A stretch of 5,696 nucleotides of DNA from an uncultured Ruminococcus sp. (GTDB lineage: Bacteria > Bacillota_A > Clostridia > Oscillospirales > Ruminococcaceae), in contig CALFMA010000536.1 of the NCBI GenBank assembly GCA_937880065.1, positions 1 to 5,696 of the forward strand. The letters run 5' to 3'. The notes under the pieces were generated by a model. It saw nothing but the letters and a program-made list of their open reading frames with translations, was not told the DNA's origin and did not search any database. Position 1 is the stretch's first letter, and each line of letters opens with the position of its first letter. The position numbers and the translations under genes were made by a program. Below are positions 4,485 through 5,696 of this stretch, piece by piece.

Positions 4485-5345
4485 ATGGATAGTAAAGCAT
4501 TTATTAAATACATATCAGCATTATTGCTGTTTGGTCTTAACGGAATAGTTGCAAGTCATATACCACTTAACAGTTACGAAATAGTGTTTCTGCGAACACT
4601 AATCGGCAGTATCCTCTTGATTGTTTTATTCTTACTTAGTAAAGGTAAGTTCCATATAAAAGAAAATAAAAAGGATACCGTCTTTATTGTTTTGTCCGGT
4701 GTTGCTATGGGAGCAAGTTGGATGTTCCTATACGAAGCATATCAACAAATAGGTGTGAGTTTATCTTCGCTCCTTTATTATTGCGGTCCTGTCATTGTAA
4801 TGATACTATCGCCGATTATCTTTCATGAAAAACTGACAGCACCTAAGCTATTGGGTTTTGTGACCGTACTTGTTGGTATTTTCCTTGTAAACGGCAATGC
4901 TGTTGGTAGCAGTAATTCTTGGGGATTGTTCTGTGGTGCAATGTCAGCGATAATGTATTTCTTTATGGTAACACTCAACAAGCAATCAAAAAATATCAGT
5001 GGTATGGAGAACTCCGTAATACAACTTTGCGTCAGTTTCTTGACCGTTGCAGTCTTTACAGGAATTAAACAAGGATTTATTATCAATGTACCTGCAACTG
5101 CTTGGAGTTGGATTTTGATACTTGGTATTCTAAACACAGGAATTGGTTGTTATCTCTATTTTTCACCACTTGCAAAACTTCCTGTACAAACAGTTGCGGT
5201 ATGCGGTTATTTGGAACCTTTGTCAGCGGTTGTTTTTGCCGCACTATTACTCGGTGAAAAAATGACCGTAATACAAATTATCGGTGCTGTGTGTATTATT
5301 GGCGGTGCAATGATAGGTGAATTGATAAAACCTAAAAGAACGTAA
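4485..5345 (+). CDS. EamA/DMT-superfamily transporter
   Basis: This 286-residue integral membrane protein has the pattern of ten helices in two EamA repeats, as expected for drug/metabolite transporters that move small metabolites across the inner membrane. The end of each half carries the family signature: PVIVMILSPIIFHEKLT in the first and YLEPLSAVVFAALLLGEKMT in the second. The protein ends in a short basic tail (KPKRT). The frame stays open upstream to a TTG at 4443 and an ATG at 4476. I prefer ATG 4485 because AAGAG lies 9 nt before it, TTG 4443 sits almost at the transcription start inside the repeat, and 4485 is the codon that matches the acetyltransferase start when modules B and C are aligned (30 versus 29 nt after the shared block). 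The substrate is not predictable. Confidence 0.9.
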   Translation: MDSKAFIKYISALLLFGLNGIVASHIPLNSYEIVFLRTLIGSILLIVLFLLSKGKFHIKENKKDTVFIVLSGVAMGASWMFLYEAYQQIGVSLSSLLYYCGPVIVMILSPIIFHEKLTAPKLLGFVTVLVGIFLVNGNAVGSSNSWGLFCGAMSAIMYFFMVTLNKQSKNISGMENSVIQLCVSFLTVAVFTGIKQGFIINVPATAWSWILILGILNTGIGCYLYFSPLAKLPVQTVAVCGYLEPLSAVVFAALLLGEKMTVIQIIGAVCIIGGAMIGELIKPKRT

Positions 5346-5357
5346 AAATTCCAATTT
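5346..5357 (+). repeat. AAATTCCAATTT after the EamA stop (second copy)
   Basis: This is identical to 4310-4321 and in the equivalent place next to a stop codon. CGAACA follows at 5360-5365, as it does at 4329-4334 after the first copy. Confidence 0.7.
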
Positions 5358-5369
5358 GTCGAACAGATT

Positions 5370-5395
5370 AAAGAGGCTCAAAAAGCCTCTTTTTT
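5370..5395 (+). terminator. Terminator of the EamA gene
   Basis: AAAGAGGCT (5370-5378) and AGCCTCTTT (5384-5392) form a 9-bp stem around CAAAA, with T residues continuing to 5395. The sequence is unrelated to the module terminators, so the module array ends here. On the minus strand the hairpin has only three T residues after it and would be a weak terminator for the PASTA gene. Confidence 0.88.
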
Positions 5396-5502
5396 GTCTT
5401 GTTGAAATTTTGAAAATTTTACTTCAAGGTTTTGACGTTTTTTGCCAAAATGGTGAAGAAACTATGGAGATTTTGACGCTTAACTGCCTTTTTCTTGCGC
5501 TA
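5396..5502. other. AT-rich spacer between convergent genes
   Basis: No gene, promoter or RNA is evident. TTTTGACG occurs twice (5430-5437 and 5471-5478), which may be chance in AT-rich DNA. Confidence 0.5.
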
Positions 5503-5521
5503 TTAAAGCGAATAATGGCGC
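5497..5521. repeat. Inverted repeat over the PASTA gene stop codon
   Basis: GCGCTATTA (5497-5505) and TAATGGCGC (5513-5521) are inverted around AAGCGAA with one non-matching position (a G-U in plus-strand RNA, a C-A mismatch in minus-strand RNA). The stop codon of the leftward gene is inside it. No U-tract follows on either strand, so it is not a standard terminator. Confidence 0.5.
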
Positions 5522-5696
5522 ATACAACCTGATTTTGCAACATAAAGTTTTACAACACCACCCTTAGCAAGTGACTCACCTGCTTTTGGATCCTGGTCGG
5601 TAACAGTACCTTCAGCGAAATCAGAAGAAGCAACATAAACAACTTCAAATATATATACACCTTCAAAATCGGTATTATATTGAATTTCTTCTACAT
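5503..5696 (-). CDS. PASTA-domain protein, C-terminal end (partial)
   Basis: On the minus strand an open frame enters from the right edge and ends at TAA (5505-5503), giving 63 residues. It contains a good PASTA half: VVYVASSDFAEGTVTDQDPKAGES followed by LAKGGVVKLYVAKSG. The QDPKAG turn and the xxGxxVxLxVxxG ending are characteristic. PASTA domains bind peptidoglycan fragments or beta-lactams and form the extracellular tail of Ser/Thr kinases of the PrkC/Stk type and of some penicillin-binding proteins; which applies here cannot be told, as the rest lies outside the window. After the domain an unusual tail GCMRHYSL precedes the stop. The gene converges on the EamA gene, with about 157 bp between them. 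Confidence 0.75.
   Translation of the reverse strand, partial: VEEIQYNTDFEGVYIFEVVYVASSDFAEGTVTDQDPKAGESLAKGGVVKLYVAKSGCMRHYSL

Overview
The window looks like a chromosomal segment of a low-GC Gram-positive gut-type anaerobe. A Ruminococcus-like member of the Clostridia is my best guess, inferred from gene types and promoter style and not proven here. Signs are strong Shine-Dalgarno sites, SigA-type promoters with 17-nt spacers, U-tract hairpin terminators, a tRNA with encoded CCA, a TSCPD-family small protein, a YegS/BmrU-type lipid kinase and a PASTA-domain protein.

Left part (1-2305), ordinary chromosomal genes. The 3' end of an epimerase/dehydratase-like gene is followed 15 nt later by a HAD-superfamily hydrolase with substituted acidic motif residues, then by a small four-cysteine TSCPD protein. 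These three read rightward, probably as one operon. A diacylglycerol/lipid kinase gene faces them, ending only 8 bp away; the two convergent stop regions share a 12-bp direct repeat. The kinase has a clear leftward promoter (TTGCAA-17-TATAAT). It is divergent from a consensus rightward promoter (TTGACA-17-TATAAT) that drives a tRNA-Gln(CUG) gene with its own terminator.

Middle part (2381-5395), accessory genes. Directly downstream of the tRNA stand four unrelated, visibly AT-richer, single-gene units: a three-helix membrane protein, a membrane-anchored leucine-rich-repeat-like protein, a GNAT acetyltransferase and a ten-helix EamA/DMT transporter. The last three are each preceded by a copy of the same intergenic module: a rho-independent terminator whose U-tract runs within one base into a SigA promoter (TTGCAA-17-TATAAT), then a short leader with a 5' hairpin. 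The two copies around the acetyltransferase align without gaps over 114 bp, 633 bp apart, with 10 mismatches. The acetyltransferase and transporter genes also share an exact 12-bp sequence at their stop codons. The result is an array of insulated gene units bounded by repeats. This cassette-like organisation is the most interesting signal in the window. Whether it is mobile, or only a dispersed terminator-promoter repeat family, cannot be decided from this sequence alone.

Right edge (5396-5696). A short AT-rich spacer separates the array's last terminator from the 3' end of a leftward PASTA-domain gene that enters from outside the window. No gene-free stretch exceeds 300 bases. The longest are about 205 bp (2100-2305, divergent promoters) and about 157 bp (5346-5502, terminator and spacer).
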